Source: Saccharum officinarum (lineage: Eukaryota > Streptophyta > Magnoliopsida > Poales > Poaceae). Taken from it: a DNA stretch of 64,000 nucleotides. A program made the position numbers and the translations under genes. Below are positions 23,481 through 36,215 of this stretch, one piece after another. The notes below the pieces were generated by a model. That model was not told the origin of the DNA. It made no database searches and saw nothing but the letters and a program-made list of their open reading frames with translations. The stretch is from the NCBI GenBank assembly GCA_020631735.1, contig CM036199.1, positions 15,530,834 through 15,594,833 on the forward strand, written 5' to 3'. How positions within the stretch are numbered: the first letter of the stretch is position 1; every line of letters begins with the position of its first letter.

Positions 23481-23483
23481 TGC

Positions 23484-23583
23484 NNNNNNNNNNNNNNNNN
23501 NNNNNNNNNNNNNNNNNNNNNNNNNNNNNNNNNNNNNNNNNNNNNNNNNNNNNNNNNNNNNNNNNNNNNNNNNNNNNNNNNNN
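23484..23583. other. Assembly gap 1 (100 N)
   Basis: Exactly 100 N, the usual placeholder for unknown size. Helitron sequence stops on the left and the middle of an A-type LTR starts on the right, so the junction is not biological. Confidence 0.99.
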
Positions 23584-26500
23584 CCTTATGGAGAGCAATT
23601 AGAGCATCAAAAGTAAACCCCATGCTCTAATCCCCTTTAAACATTAATCAAAATCATCTTTTAATGTTTGTTGCATATTCCTCTAATCAATTTTACATGA
23701 TCCATAGTACATGTTTAAGCACTAGCCACACTACTCAATGCAATATAATAGGTACCAAGGTAAAGGATCAATCGCTAAGTCATCCTTAACAAGAATAAAT
23801 GCATAATGATATAATGCATAAGGTGAATAGGCAAACAAGGATTATCCCATGCTATACTGTCACACCCGGTTTTCCAAAGACAAAACCAGGCTAATCATAT
23901 GTGTGCCCAGGAAGTCCACACATATGTCAGAATGAAAAAAATATCAGAAATAATATTATTATATAACGTATACATAGCTATATTAACACTTACATCAGAG
24001 TATTGCGGAACGGTCACTAATCTTTTCTTCAGGCTCCAACATCACAGGACGGCTGACTGGGGTTTCATATGCCAAGCTCTTCTGAAAAGACTTCTGGAAA
24101 TTCCACTACACTTTCATCCTTCTTCTAAGCAACACCTCACTACACACTGGAGTGTGGTGGAAATAGCAAGAGTGAGTCCATGTCGAACTCAACAAATATA
24201 ACATGGGGTTCATGAGGCTCAAAGGCATAACATAGGTTTATCAGCATGTAGCTTTTATATAGCATTAATTCAGTATATCAATGATATCAAAGTGTCTCAA
24301 TATAATCAATAAACATATGATCCATGTGAAATGATTAACGAATAGCAAAAATATATCCATTATTAATGATCAACTATTCCATAAGGGTCCAAGGCCACTC
24401 GTGACCGTGAGCACGGCTGTTATAACAGTTTTACACTCTGCAGAGGTTGTACACTTTCACTGTGAGTCGTGATTTACCCTTTCGCCCGAGGTGATCAGCC
24501 TCTTGACCCACTACCAAGGAAGGTCGGCAGGGTTCACTATGAAGTCTTTCGAAGGTTCGTCTAACAAGTTAGGGCCATTAGATTTCACTCGGCAAACAGA
24601 TGTAGAGCCCCCTTCCTGATGGCACAATAACACGCAGCCTATACACATGAGGACAGAGGCCGCACTATACCTGATTCGTCAAGCCATTCTTACGCCATAA
24701 AGGAATACCTCTAACAAGCTAGAAAAGGTCCTCATACTTGACTAAAGCCAGAGCCATTATAGCCCTCACAGTTGTACTGTAAGTCCCGGATTTTCGCTTA
24801 CAGATAAGTCCTTATGGAGAGTAACGAGAGCATCAAAGTAATCCCCATGCTCTAGTACCCTTTAACAGTAATAAAATCATCTTTTAATGTTTATTGCATA
24901 TTCCATTAGTCAAATTACATGATCATAGTTCATATTAAGCACTAGCAATACTACTCAATGCAATATAATAGGTATCAAGGAATAAGATCAACACTAAGTC
25001 ATCCTTAACAAAGGAATATATGCATAATGATATTATTTACTTATTGTGAATAGGACAACAAGGATAATCCCATGCTATACTTGCCTTAGAACTTGCTTTA
25101 TACCCAAAGCAACTTGCTCTGAAAAACCTCAACTTAATCTTTCATTTGCAACTTCTGGCACTCAGCTTCTGGTCTTCATCTTCGGATCTTCGGTGCTCAC
25201 AGATAGTCTTTCTTCTACTCGTAGATCATAGCAACCCAGCACACTAACAGACATACAAGCAAACAAATAGGGACAACTAAGAACAATACACCACACAAGA
25301 GAAAACAACGTACTAAAAGAGAACTACCGACTACGGTCACGAGAACATAAGAAACGCCGATAACGAAATTACGATGGAAAATAAACGACTACCGAGAATA
25401 TTCTATTTAAGAAAAGGCCAATATACTTTGATTATTTTAATTGAGCAAAACAATGTAAAGAGTTATTAAGACCAGATTAGTCAAAAGATAATTTAATTCA
25501 AAAGCCATGTTGAAACTACTCATGTTTAGTTCGTAAACAATATCATATAATCTAATCTAATTAAACTTTATCATTGCAAAAGATATAAACCTGTAAAAGC
25601 ATTTAACCTAATTGTATATGCTGTAAGCAAATTATAATTTAGAAATACATTTGTGTTCGTTAGCAATTAATCACATTAACATTCATGTATTTAGCACCGA
25701 AGTATGAACATATATTACTTTTATATTACAAAACTATTTTCATGCAAATTAACCAAGTTAATATTAACATTTTAATTATAGACACATGTCATGATATAAA
25801 TTAAATATGACTGCTAGCATGTGGATTGTATCGACATGAAATTAACACGGCAAGAATGAACTGAACCGGAGTCAAAAACAAGGAGCCGGTGGAGATTGAC
25901 TCTGGATTATGTGTGGTGTATTTCTATTGTATTTTGGAATTTGTTTTGCTAAAGAAAAACAGCCATAAAACACATCATGACCTCATATGACATCATCAAG
26001 CTAGCAGTTGGATTAAAGCGGGGCAAAGCTCATGGGTCACGATTGGCTTAGGATGGTTACGTGTACATGTGTATTTTCATAATATTTCTAGATTTGTTTT
26101 TTTTTCTAAAAGAAAACGGCAATAATGTGCGTATGACATGATCATGACATCATTGTGATGTCATCAAGCTAGCAATTGGCATGCATGGCCAGCTGCTTGC
26201 TCGCTCGTGCGTGTGTGTGCACGGCCAGGAGACGAAGGCAGGGGCTCTTCGTAAAAGGGGCTCGACTACCGACTGACCAAGTCGATGGGGCACGTGATGA
26301 TATGGGGTTAGCCAGAAACAGTAGCGCCGGTGAGGATAGCCATTGCCGGCGATGAAGAGCTCGTCAGCGTTCAACGAGAACGGCGTATGCGACTCGGGTT
26401 TGGACGGGAAGTGCATGGGAACAAGATTAACTCTCGACGAACTCACCTAGAGGGTCCTCGTCGGCGGTGAAGGGACAGCTAGGGCGTGCTGCTCGTTAGG

Positions 26501-29403
26501 GCGGACGGTGGCTCCCTGCATGCGAAAATCCACGATGACGTGAGAAAAACAGAGGGCGCGAGATAACGAGAAAAACGGTTGCTGCTGCTTCTTCACCTGG
26601 TGCGGGGCTTAGCAACTGGCTATGAACGGCGGTGGAGCAGAGGACGACATCAACAGCAGCGGCGAACGGATGTGCTCTGCCAACCAAACGCCGGCCGCGC
26701 GAGGCGAAACAGAGTTAAAAACAACGAACGGTCTATTTGCGTGAGTGCCATTCAGAGATAGATAAATTATTTGGGAAGATGTCCTATACATGACGATGGC
26801 ATAGTATTTATTCAATAAAAATAATGGACAAGAAGATGTAGCTGACCTTTGATTAAACGACGTCATACTAATGTCACGTGAGGGGAACAATGTCTGTTCC
26901 TGCTGCTAGACAGCTGCACGCGACCACATCGTTCAAGCTTGTAGCTCGTTCAGAACATGGTCACGAGAAGACGACGACGGCACACGCTAAGCACGTACCG
27001 CTGGAGCAGTGACGCTCTCACATAGGGGCAACGCGGTGACGCACGGCAGTCTGCGGCGGCGGCGACACGATAAGAAGGAAGAAAATTCTAATTTACTACA
27101 CGAGAGATTTCCCAAACTAGGGGCTCCTCCACGGTAGTTTTGGTGTGCTTTTACCCAAGGGGTAGGTACGTATATATAGGGAGGAAAACTCTCCACCTCC
27201 ATGTCAACTAGCGATATGGTGCTAATTGACGTTGCACCATCCACCTTTACTAATAGGCCTAATTAATTATAAAAGCCCATTAGTAAATAAAGACATAGGC
27301 CTTTGGGCATGAGGAAATCTGAGATATTTTATTATTTTCGGAATTAATTAATTTCATGGATAAAATAATTCTAGAAAAGTCCAGAATTATTATTTAAGCC
27401 ACGAAAAATACTCCGAAAGCTCCGAAAATTTGGAGAAAATTCTCAGAGATATTTTAGAATGAGACAAACCCAAATAAAGTATTTGGAGCTCATGAAAAGA
27501 TTGATGAAGAGATCAAGGAAAAAGATTACGCTCACGGAAATTGAAATTTTAAATCCAGAAAATACCAAAAAGTTTTCCGGTGAGAAGCAAACGTCGTCCT
27601 ATGGTATTTTGAAAATAATAGCACTCACCAACACCAAAGACAAGCATCACACAAACACCACATTATCAAATTAATATGAGAAAGTTTAAACCCACAATTT
27701 TCTATATTTAAATTAGCAGCAACTTAACTTATCTAATAAATTTATTCAGATATTAAAATTATTTATTTTATTTAGTGTTTCCTATGCACAACCCAAAATT
27801 AGAAATTTTGGGGTGTGACATATACTTGCCTTGCTCAAACTGGTCCTGAAGATCTTGCTCGTAGTAAGGCTCTTGATCTCCAACGAATTTCTCACCGTCT
27901 AAACTCGATCAACCAATATCAACAACACACATCCAGAGGCAATCATGCATAGACAAATAAGACTATAATTAGAACAATACACCAACAGTAAGAAAATAAG
28001 ATAAAAAGTCTTTAAAATGAATCTACAACTTGCTAGGATCACACAGACGCGAAGATCACGAAAATCGGAGCTAAAACGACAAAGTTATGAATTTCCAAAG
28101 ATTTCCTATAGAAAAATAAATACTTTAATTAAAAACTCGAAAATAAATTAATCCAAACCTACTGTACAGTTGTATAATTACATAGAACTCGTAAATATGA
28201 ATCTAACGCAATTTGAATGGACCAAATCGGAGTTAAAACGAAGATTCTACAACTAAAACAAGTTAAATGGCAAAACTGTAAATATCAGAAAGCGTATTTT
28301 TCATTTACCGAAACGAAATACGTTTTCAACCGATCAAAGCGTACTCTGAGCTTTACGTTTTAGGACTGCGGGTTACAATACGCAAAACCACAGGGACTCT
28401 TTAACAAAAAGTACAGCCGAAAGGGTATCAACTATTCTCAGCCGTTGGATTTAAAATGAATGGCCTAGATCTAATCGGGGGAAGGGAGAGAGAAAACGGC
28501 CGGCGGCTACAGGAGCCCGACGGCGGCGCCATGACCGGACTCGGCCCGAGCTCGCCGGAGTTCGATGAAACAGCCCTACCGACCACCGTTCGACAAACTG
28601 GAGACACCGGAAGAAAGAGCGGCCCACGGCGATCTTACCTCACACAAAAGGAAGACCGGAGGACGGGTTGAGGAGGGTGTTTGGCTCGAGATGGCGGCGG
28701 TAGAGCTCGCGCTCACGGTGGCAACACCCCCGAGGCCTACAACTGCTTCAAATCGGGCGAGATGGGATCGGCGAGGGTGCGGCTCGGCTTTTATAGCCCG
28801 TAGGCATCACCGGTTATGGAAAGGAGGGAGATTTGGAGACGGATTCGAATCACCGAATCGGGTAGAGAGAGGAAGACGGCGTTCGTCGATGGAAAGCGCC
28901 GGAGGAAGGAGAAGGAAAGGGGAAGCGGTCACTGACAGGTGGGGCCCACAAGTCAGCGGCTCGGGCGGAAAACGCGGCCGCTGCGGGACGCAGGCGCACG
29001 CGCGCGATGACGGCCGACAGGCCGCGACTTGGGCTCGGCCCAGGAGGAGGATGCGGGCGCGGGAAAAACAGCGGGCCGCATGCTGAGCAGGCCGAGGCGG
29101 CGGGCTGCGGCTGAGTTGGGCCAAAATCCGAATGAAGATGAATTTCCTTTTCTTTTTTTTTCTTTTTCTAATTTTTCAAAGCCATTTTTCAAAAGATTTT
29201 TAAATCAAATTTGAATTTGATTTAAACCACTCAATACAAAACTTCAAATGCAGCAGCATGAATGCTCAATCATGTTTCTACACTTATATTTGATTTTAAA
29301 TTTATAAAAATTATTATTATTCTAAATTTGCATGCTCACAAATATATACATAAAAATCATATTTTCCTATTTTTCTTCTTTTCAAATTTTTTAGGGTGTT
29401 ACA
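23584..29403 (-). repeat. Element A 3' LTR (two pieces around solo LTR B)
   Basis: Pieces 23584-23857 and 27826-29403 flank the B insertion and its duplicated TATAC. The second piece (1578 bases) matches 36830-38408 of the 5' LTR (1579 bases). The first piece starts at the equivalent of 36555, so about 950 bases of this LTR are hidden in gap 1. The sense-strand start TGTAACACCC lies at 29403. Confidence 0.9.
23858..27820 (-). mobile_element. Solo LTR B, 3963 bp
   Basis: It begins TGTCACACCC and ends GGGTGTGACA, a perfect 10-base inverted terminus, and is flanked by the 5-bp duplication TATAC (23853-23857, 27821-27825). There is no gag-pol, primer site or second LTR, so it is a solo LTR left by recombination. 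Its plus-strand start (ACCCGGTTTTCCAAAG, AACCAGGCTAATCATATGTG) matches the LTRs at 40898 and 62476, placing it in the same family as E and F. The open frames inside (for example around 26150-27240) show no family resemblance. Confidence 0.88.
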
Positions 29404-29449
29404 ATTCTACCCCCTTAAGATGAATCTCGTCCCGAGATTCGACCGATGC

Positions 29450-32400
29450 TTACTCAAACAATTGCGGGTAGGTTTTTCTTAGATCCTCTTCTCGTTCCCA
29501 AGTAGCCTCTTCTGCTGTGTACCGATTCCATTGTACTTTACACATTTTGATTGTTCTACTTCTTGTGACTCTGTCCGCAGTCTCTAAAATTTTAACCGGA
29601 AACTCTTCATATGTAAGATCCTCCTTAACAGTAAGTTCCTCTAATGGAATCTGCTCCTCTGGTACTCATAAACATTTCTTCAATTGAGACACATGGAACA
29701 CATCATGTACACCTGCCAAACTTTCAGGTAATTCCAACTGATATGCCACTTCACCACGTCTCTCTATAATCTTGAAAGGTCCAATATATCTTGGTGCCAA
29801 TTTACCCTTCATGTTGAACCTCTTCACACTCCTCATAGGTGACACTTTCAAGTATACATAATCCCCTACCTCAAAAGTCAACTCCCTTCTGCGAGTATCA
29901 GCATAGCTTTTCTGTCTGGACCGTGCTATTTTTAGATTATCTCTAATCATTCTCACTTTCTTTTCAGCATCCTTTAATACATCAGGCCCAAACACTTGAC
30001 TTTCCCCTGTCTGATTCCAGAACAACGGGGTTCTACACTTTCGTCCATACAGAGCCTCAAACGGTGCCATTTGAAGACTCTTCTGATAACTATTGTTATA
30101 AGAGAACTCTGCGTAAGGCAAACTCTTATCCCAGCTAGTACCATATTGTAAAGCACAAGCTCTCAACATATCTTCCAATATCTGATTAATTCTCTCCGTT
30201 TGACCATCTGTCTGAGGATGATAAGCTGTACTAAAATTTAGTTTGGTCCCCAATGATTCATGTATCTTTTGCCAATAATGAGATGTAAACTGAGTACCTC
30301 GATCAGACACAATCTTCTTAGGTACTCCATGTAGACTTACTATTCTTTCCATATACAACTCTGCCAACTTCGCACTGCTATATGTAGTCTTCACAGGCAG
30401 AAAATGAGCAACCTTAGTCAGACGATCCACTATCACCCAAATTGAATCATATCCTCTTTGAGTCCGTGGCAACCCAACTATAAAGTCCATACCAACCTCT
30501 TCCCATTTCCACTCGGGTATCTGCATAGGCTGTAACAATCCTGCAGGTCTCTGATGTTCCGCTTTCACCCTTTGACAAGTGTCACACAAAGCAACATACT
30601 CAGCAACATCTCTCTTTAAACCGTACCACCAATATTTCTCTTTCAGATCCAAGTACATCTTAGTACTCCCCGGATGTATGGAATAAGCTGACTCATGAGC
30701 TTCACGCAGAATTGCCATTCTGATATCCTTATCTTCGGGCACACACAGTCTTTTTCCAAACCATAGCGTACCATTATCATCCTTACGGAATCCTGGAGAT
30801 TTACCTTTCGCTATGTTTTCAACTATCTCTCTCAACTTTTCATCCTTCTGCTGACCTTTACGGATCTCTTGCTCTAGAGTAGGCTCTAATACTAATTCCA
30901 CTGCATTGGTAGTAAATCCTAAGTTCAGATGCTTGCACTCGGCACACAATTCCTTTGGCATAGGCATTACTTGTATTTCATTTGCATAACTTTTCCTACT
31001 AAGAGCATCAGCAACAACGTTGGCCTTTCCTGGATGATAATGCACCTCTAGATCATAGTCTTTTATCAACTCCAACCATCTACGCTGCCTCAAGTTCAGA
31101 TCCGTTTGAGTGAAGATATACCTTAGACTCTTGTGATCAGTGTATATATCACTCTTGTGTCCAATCAAATAATGTCTCCATATCTTTAATGCATGAACTA
31201 CTGCAATAATTCCAAATCATGAGTAGGGTAATTTAACTCATGCTTCCTCAACTGCCTCGATGCATATGCCACAACTCTACCTTCTTGCATCAGTACACAT
31301 CCCAAACCCAATCGAGATGCATCACAATAGATAGAGAAAGGTTTACTCAGATCTGGCAAAACTAAGACGGGTGCAGTCGTCAATCTCTTCTTTAGTTCCT
31401 CAAAATTAGCCTGACACTTCTCGGACCACACAAACTTGGCATTCTTCTCCAATAATGCAGTCATTGGTTTTGCAAGCTTTGAAAATCCCTCTATAAATCT
31501 CCTATAATAACCAGCTAATCCCAAGAAGCTACGGATCTCACTCACATTGATGGGTGGTTTCTAATTCAATACATCTTTCACCTTGCCAGGATCTACTGAT
31601 ATTCCTCCATTAGAGACAATGTGACCCAGAAAAGAAACTTCCTTCAACCAAAACTCACATTTACTCCTCTTTGCATATAGTTGGTGTTCTCTGAGCTTCT
31701 GCAAGACCAACCTCAAATGTTCCACATGTTCTTCCTCAGTCTTGGAAAATACTAGAATATCATCGATGAATACCACTACAAACTTATCTAGATATTCCAT
31801 GAACACCTTATTCATTAAGTACATGAAGTATGCAGGAGCATTAGTCAGACCAAAAGACATCACTGTATACTCATACAACCCATACCGTGTGGTAAAAGCT
31901 GTCTTTGGTACATCACTAGCACGAATCTTCAACTGATGATATCCAGAACGAAGATCAATCTTGGAAAATACACAAGCTCCTCTCAACTGATCAAACAGGT
32001 CATCAATCCTAGGCAATGGGTACTTGTTCTTAATAGTAACCTCATTAAGAGACCGATAATCTACACACATCCTCTGAGTTCCATCTTTCTTATCCACAAA
32101 AATCACTGGTGCTCCCCATGGTGAAGAACTAGGACAAATAAAACCATTATCCTGCAACTCCTTAATTTGTTTCTTAAGTTCTTCTAATTCATTTACTCCC
32201 ATTCTATATGGACGCTTAGTTATAGGTGCAGTTCCAGGTAATAATTCAATAATAAATTCAATGTCACGGTCTGGTGGCATACCTGGCAATTCCTCTGGAA
32301 ACACATCTGGGAACTCCTCCACAACTGGATCTTCCTGGTTGGCACCATCATTGAGCTGGTTCACTGTAGCGGTCTCTTGTTTTTGCACTTTTACTTCAAC

Positions 32401-33867
32401 CCAGATTCTATCACCCTTTGGTGTTGTCAGTACAACTGATTTATCCTTACACTGAATCTCTGCTTGTTGTTGCATCATCCAATCCATTCCCAATATAAGA
32501 TCAATCCCAGCTGTTCTCAATACTATAGGGCTAACTGTAAACTCTACCCCCCTTAAGTTGAGACTAATCGGAAGACAGCGATAAGATGCTGGCATGCTTC
32601 CACCAGGTGAGTTTACTAAGATAGGGTTCTTCATGGCACACAAATGGATTCTATGTATTCTAACAAATGATTGCGATATGAAAGAATGTGATGCTCCAGA
32701 ATCAAAAAGAACAGTGGCGGGAGTAGAGTGGACATCGAACGTACCAAGCATAACTTCTGGCTCCTCCACTGCAGTTTCCTGGGACAAGTGATTCACCCTT
32801 CCTGAGTTAGGTGCGGGCTTCTGGTGGCTGCTCTGTCTCTGGGGAGTCTGCTGGTTGGGCTTCTCCGGGCAATTGTAAGACAAGTGACCTTCTTTTCCAC
32901 ATCGGAAACACCTGTTGGGAGTATTGGGAGCACTAGTCTTCGTAGGAGTGTTATTGGAAGGACCCTGACGCTGCGCTTGATTTCCATTCTGCTGCGGTGG
33001 ACGTTGGTTGCTATTCTGTGGCTGGAATGGGGGACGTTGCGGGAACTGTCCACGGAATGGGGCCTGACCACGATTCCACTGTCCAGAGGGAGGCCTCTGC
33101 TGAGTATTCTGCTGAAAGCCAGTACGCGGACGGGTGTTGCTATTGGAGGCTTGTCCCTGTAACCTCTTCCTCTTTGCATCCATTTCCTTGCGCTTGCTAT
33201 CCACCACGATAGCGCGGTTCACAAGCGTCTGAAAGTTAGGGTAGGTATTGGACATCAACTGCAACTGTAGTCCATCATATAATCCCTTCAAGAAGCGGCG
33301 CTGCTTATCATTGTCATTGGCCACCTCATGTGGAGCATATCGTGACAATTGAGCAAACTTGTCACGGTACTCAGCTACAGTCATTGACCCTTGGGTCAGG
33401 TTCCTGAATTCCTCCGCCTTCAACTCTATCATTCCTTCAGGTATATGGTAAGCCCTGAAGTTCTCCCTAAACTCCTGCCAGGTGACTGCAGGAGCATTGG
33501 CAGGACGACCATACTCATATGACTCCCACCAATCCTGAGCTTCTCCCTGAAGTTGCCCAGAAGCAAACAACACCTTCTGTCGGTCATCACATTGGGCAAT
33601 AGTGAGTTGTTTCTCCACAGCACGAAGCCAATCATCGGCCTCCAAAGGATCAGCAGCATGTGTGAACACTGGGGGACGACCCTTCAAAAACTCACCACGC
33701 TTATCACGTGGTTGAGCCCCAGCAACTGGCTGATTTTGCTGATTTTGCACTAGTTGCTGCATCAACTGCGTCTGTACCGCCAACAGTTGCTCGATAGTTG
33801 GTGGCGGTGGTGGTGGTGGATTTGGGAGAATGTTTCCACGACCTCTGCCTCTTCCTCTTCTGGCCAT
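29450..33867 (-). pseudogene. Element A gag-pol, three disabling lesions
   Basis: The gag-pol start is ATG 33867 ([11 protein letters not shown], Arg/Gly-rich). Order on the minus strand: gag, CCHC zinc knuckle [14 protein letters not shown], protease [11 protein letters not shown], reverse transcriptase with FIDDILVFS, RNase H ([14 protein letters not shown]), integrase with HHCC and DD35E, and a C-terminal chromodomain. Compared with elements C and D it has a Trp-to-TAG change at 31561-31563, a one-base deletion near 31204 in RNase H, and an Arg CGA-to-TGA change at 29666-29668 before the chromodomain. The two stops are C-to-T type changes on one strand or the other. It cannot make its own full-length polyprotein. 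Confidence 0.9.
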
Positions 33868-34560
33868 CTGCCACCCATAAACATGCAAACTTTAAGAATT
33901 CCATGATTTCAACCACTTTTAAGATTAAGAATGAGATCTGAAAATTTTCTGGACGAGTAGCAATGTTGATAGTTCAGTATTTCAATCATATCTCGAGTTA
34001 CAGAAATCCAAAAGAGGCGTGCCTTATATGGTTGGAAATCTTATGAAATTATCCACAATTTCTATTCAGACCTCAAGATCAGATTCTGTCGTTAAGTCTA
34101 TGAAAAATAAGGCGTAACAGAAACTGTTCCAGATTCCAGACTGTGCAGAAACTTTAACTTGTAAAAATTATATCTCTCGAACCAGATCAGATAAAAAGGT
34201 GATTCCAGTGGCATTTGAAAGATGCTTGAGTCTAGTTTCTCTCATAAAAATTTCATAAATGTTGCACGAACCGTTTTTAAACTATAGCAGAAACATTGAA
34301 GACTGCTCCAGAAAACAGCAAGGACAGAAACGTGATAATATCAAACCCAACTATTATTCCTTGACTATAAAACTTATTATTCTTAAGAATGGAACTTGTA
34401 GACATGCCTACAAGTCCCGACACTCAAACAAAGATCCAACTCACACATAAGCATAATAATAAAGCAACTAGCACACCAAGGTTCAAACCCACACGACAGA
34501 CTCGACTGACTCAACTGACGTTACTAAGAACGTTCTTATTACATAAAGGACTCCTACTTC
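33868..34560 (-). other. Element A leader between orf0 and gag
   Basis: Non-coding. It contains a block around 33945-34090 (TATCTCGAG, ATGGTTGGAAA, CTTATGAAATTATC) also found in element D (about 48690-48810) and twice in element E. The gag ATG follows directly on GGTGGCAG, a splice-acceptor-like end. Confidence 0.55.
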
Positions 34561-35421
34561 CTAAGGAAGTGGCTCATGCTCTAATGTCTCATAAATCTTG
34601 GGCATGCCTTGGTTTGCTCGGAGCTCATCAATGGTTGCTTGGCACCTCTTGATAGTCTTCCCTTGTGCCTTCACCATCTCTTCTAGCTGCAGCTTCCTAT
34701 CCATCATATCATAGACAAAGTTCACCATCACCCGAGGTAGTGGCTCTAGCTGCACTGGATCTGTCATAGCCCATCCAAGTTCGGGGTGTGCACGAGGAAA
34801 GAAGCGATGAATGTCAAGCTTCATAAGGTTAAAGCGAAGATAGCGGAGACCCATACATGCTTCAAAAGCAGCATCTTCAATGCTATCCTCTATAGTAGCT
34901 CGATGTCCCACGTGAGAGAACATCCTGTCCAGCTGATATGCCCCCTTGTCTTGCTTATGGGCAAAGATGCTTGCCCTTGCCTTCCAGTACGTGTCCTCCA
35001 GTGGATGAGTGTACTCCCAGCAGACGTACTCCACAGCTGGATGCCAATCAGCGAAGTAAGCAGTGAGCATCCCCACCAGGCGAAGATGAGAGACAGCATT
35101 CCCTCCATTCCTGTGGTAGATCCTCACAGTCCACCCCATTGGAGCAGGTGGCATATCTTCAGGAGCTTCATGTGATGGAGGTGGTGGTTGTACTCCTTCA
35201 TTAGCTTCCTCTTCATCATCTTCAATCTTGACGATTTCTGGATCTTCTTCAGGCTCAGGCTCTTCCTGGGGAGGTGCTGGTGCTTGGACTGGTGCTACAG
35301 GAGTCTGCTCCTATTCCTGAGGTTCTGGCTCTTGTGGCTCTTCAGTTGCATGCAGGGCACGAGGTGGGTAGTATCCTCTAGAACTAATGCGGGCAGTCTT
35401 ACGGTCACGGGCTATCTACAG
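34561..35421 (-). pseudogene. orf0: Element A orf0 (extra ORF upstream of gag), one stop
   Basis: An extra reading frame in sense orientation between the primer-binding site and gag. From about 35415 it runs through an acidic, Pro-rich N-terminal part (PPQEEPEPEEDPE) into a conserved part: MGWTVRIYHRN, EYTHPLEDTYWKA, SHVGHRATIEDSIEDAAF, GLRYLRF. It ends with a likely coiled coil (DRKLQLEEMVKAQGKTIKR). A TAG at 35311-35313 (from CAG) interrupts it; 197 residues remain open from Met 35154. The homologous frame in element D is at 49459-50037. An orf0 of unknown function upstream of gag is known from some rice gypsy elements (RIRE3 type, from memory). It is not a gag duplicate by eye. Confidence 0.7.
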
Positions 35422-35587
35422 AATTTTTAGATGAAGTTAGAATAGAGGCAAAATTTCATAATAGAATGTGACATAAGAAGCATAAAAATTTATCAAATAA
35501 CAAGAGCAAGATAGTGAGCATAAAAATAGTGTAAAGATGATACTAAATCGACCATTCCTAGCTAGGCTTGCGTCCTACAGTCAACCT

Positions 35588-35603
35588 GGCTCTGATACCA
35601 ATT
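35588..35603 (-). other. Element A primer-binding site (tRNA-iMet)
   Basis: On the minus strand TTGGTATCAGAGCC follows the 5' LTR end, complementary to the 3' end of plant initiator tRNA-Met. Confidence 0.88.
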
Positions 35604-36139
35604 TGTCACACCCATTTATCGACCAAATGGAATGCTTACCCTTATGTGCGCCCAGAGATCAATCACACATAAGTTCACAAATTATAACAGAAGTATCATC
35701 ACAAATGTTATTACATCACAATATTTAAACACATAGTCTTAACACAAACGTAGCGGAAGTATAAATAAAAATCTCTCGTGGTAGCTCCAGTCACAGGTAT
35801 ATTGACTGGTTGACAGCAAGACTAGTAATCTTCAGGGAAGTAGGCGTAGTAGTCACTATTACCTCCATCTGTTACCCATCCGGGATTTTTATCCAAGTAA
35901 GAGAAATAAACAAGCGTAAGTACATCTCGTACTCAACAAGTGTAACATGGGGTTTATGAGGCTCAAAAAGGCATATTCATTGGTTTATCAGCATGTAGCT
36001 TTTAGTTAGCATGATTTTAGCATAACAATAGCATCAAAATGTCTCAATATAAACATTAAACATATGATCCATGTGAAATGATTAATGAATAGCAAAAACA
36101 TAATCATAAACAATTATTCAACTATTCCATAAGGGTCCA

Positions 36140-36215
36140 AGGCCACTCGTGACCGTGAGCACGGCTGTTATAACAGTTTTACACTCTGCAGAGGTTGTAC
36201 ACTTTCACTGTGAGT
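36140..36215 (-). promoter_or_regulatory. Palindrome-rich conserved LTR block (copy in A 5' LTR)
   Basis: It contains CTGTTATAACAG (36165-36176), CTCTGCAGAG (36184-36193) and the inverted pair CCGTG/CACGG, within about 60 bases. The same order occurs in B, C, D and F LTRs. It is downstream of the TATA box, so it should be in the RNA leader. A structured RNA or a protein-binding palindrome cluster are both possible. Confidence 0.5.

Larger units (their letters stand above)
17036..23483 (+). mobile_element. Helitron, 5' part, 3' end lost at assembly gap
   Basis: The 5' terminus TCTCTACGACTAAAAA at 17036, preceded by A, fits the Helitron rule of insertion between A and T with a TC start. It is followed by the ACACCCATAAG and AATAAATCGGACCG words seen at the head of grass Helitrons. 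A GC-rich stretch (17090-17515) ending in AAG|GTAAGC may be a first non-coding exon or a captured fragment. From 17520 to 20689 the sequence is AT-rich and unassigned (probable long leader intron). The RepHel remnant follows on the same strand. The CTRR hairpin end is not visible. Confidence 0.65.

Noticed and set aside
23584..27820. Reading TGTCACACCC...GGGTGTGACA at 23858-27820 as a DNA transposon because of its perfect inverted ends
   Set aside because: The 5-bp duplication, TG/CA ends and homology to the LTRs at 40898 and 62476 show it is a solo LTR.
28456..29124. Frames of 173 and 105 codons, repeated at 37460-38197
   Set aside because: They are the two LTRs of element A read antisense; the duplication is the LTR pair, not a gene family.
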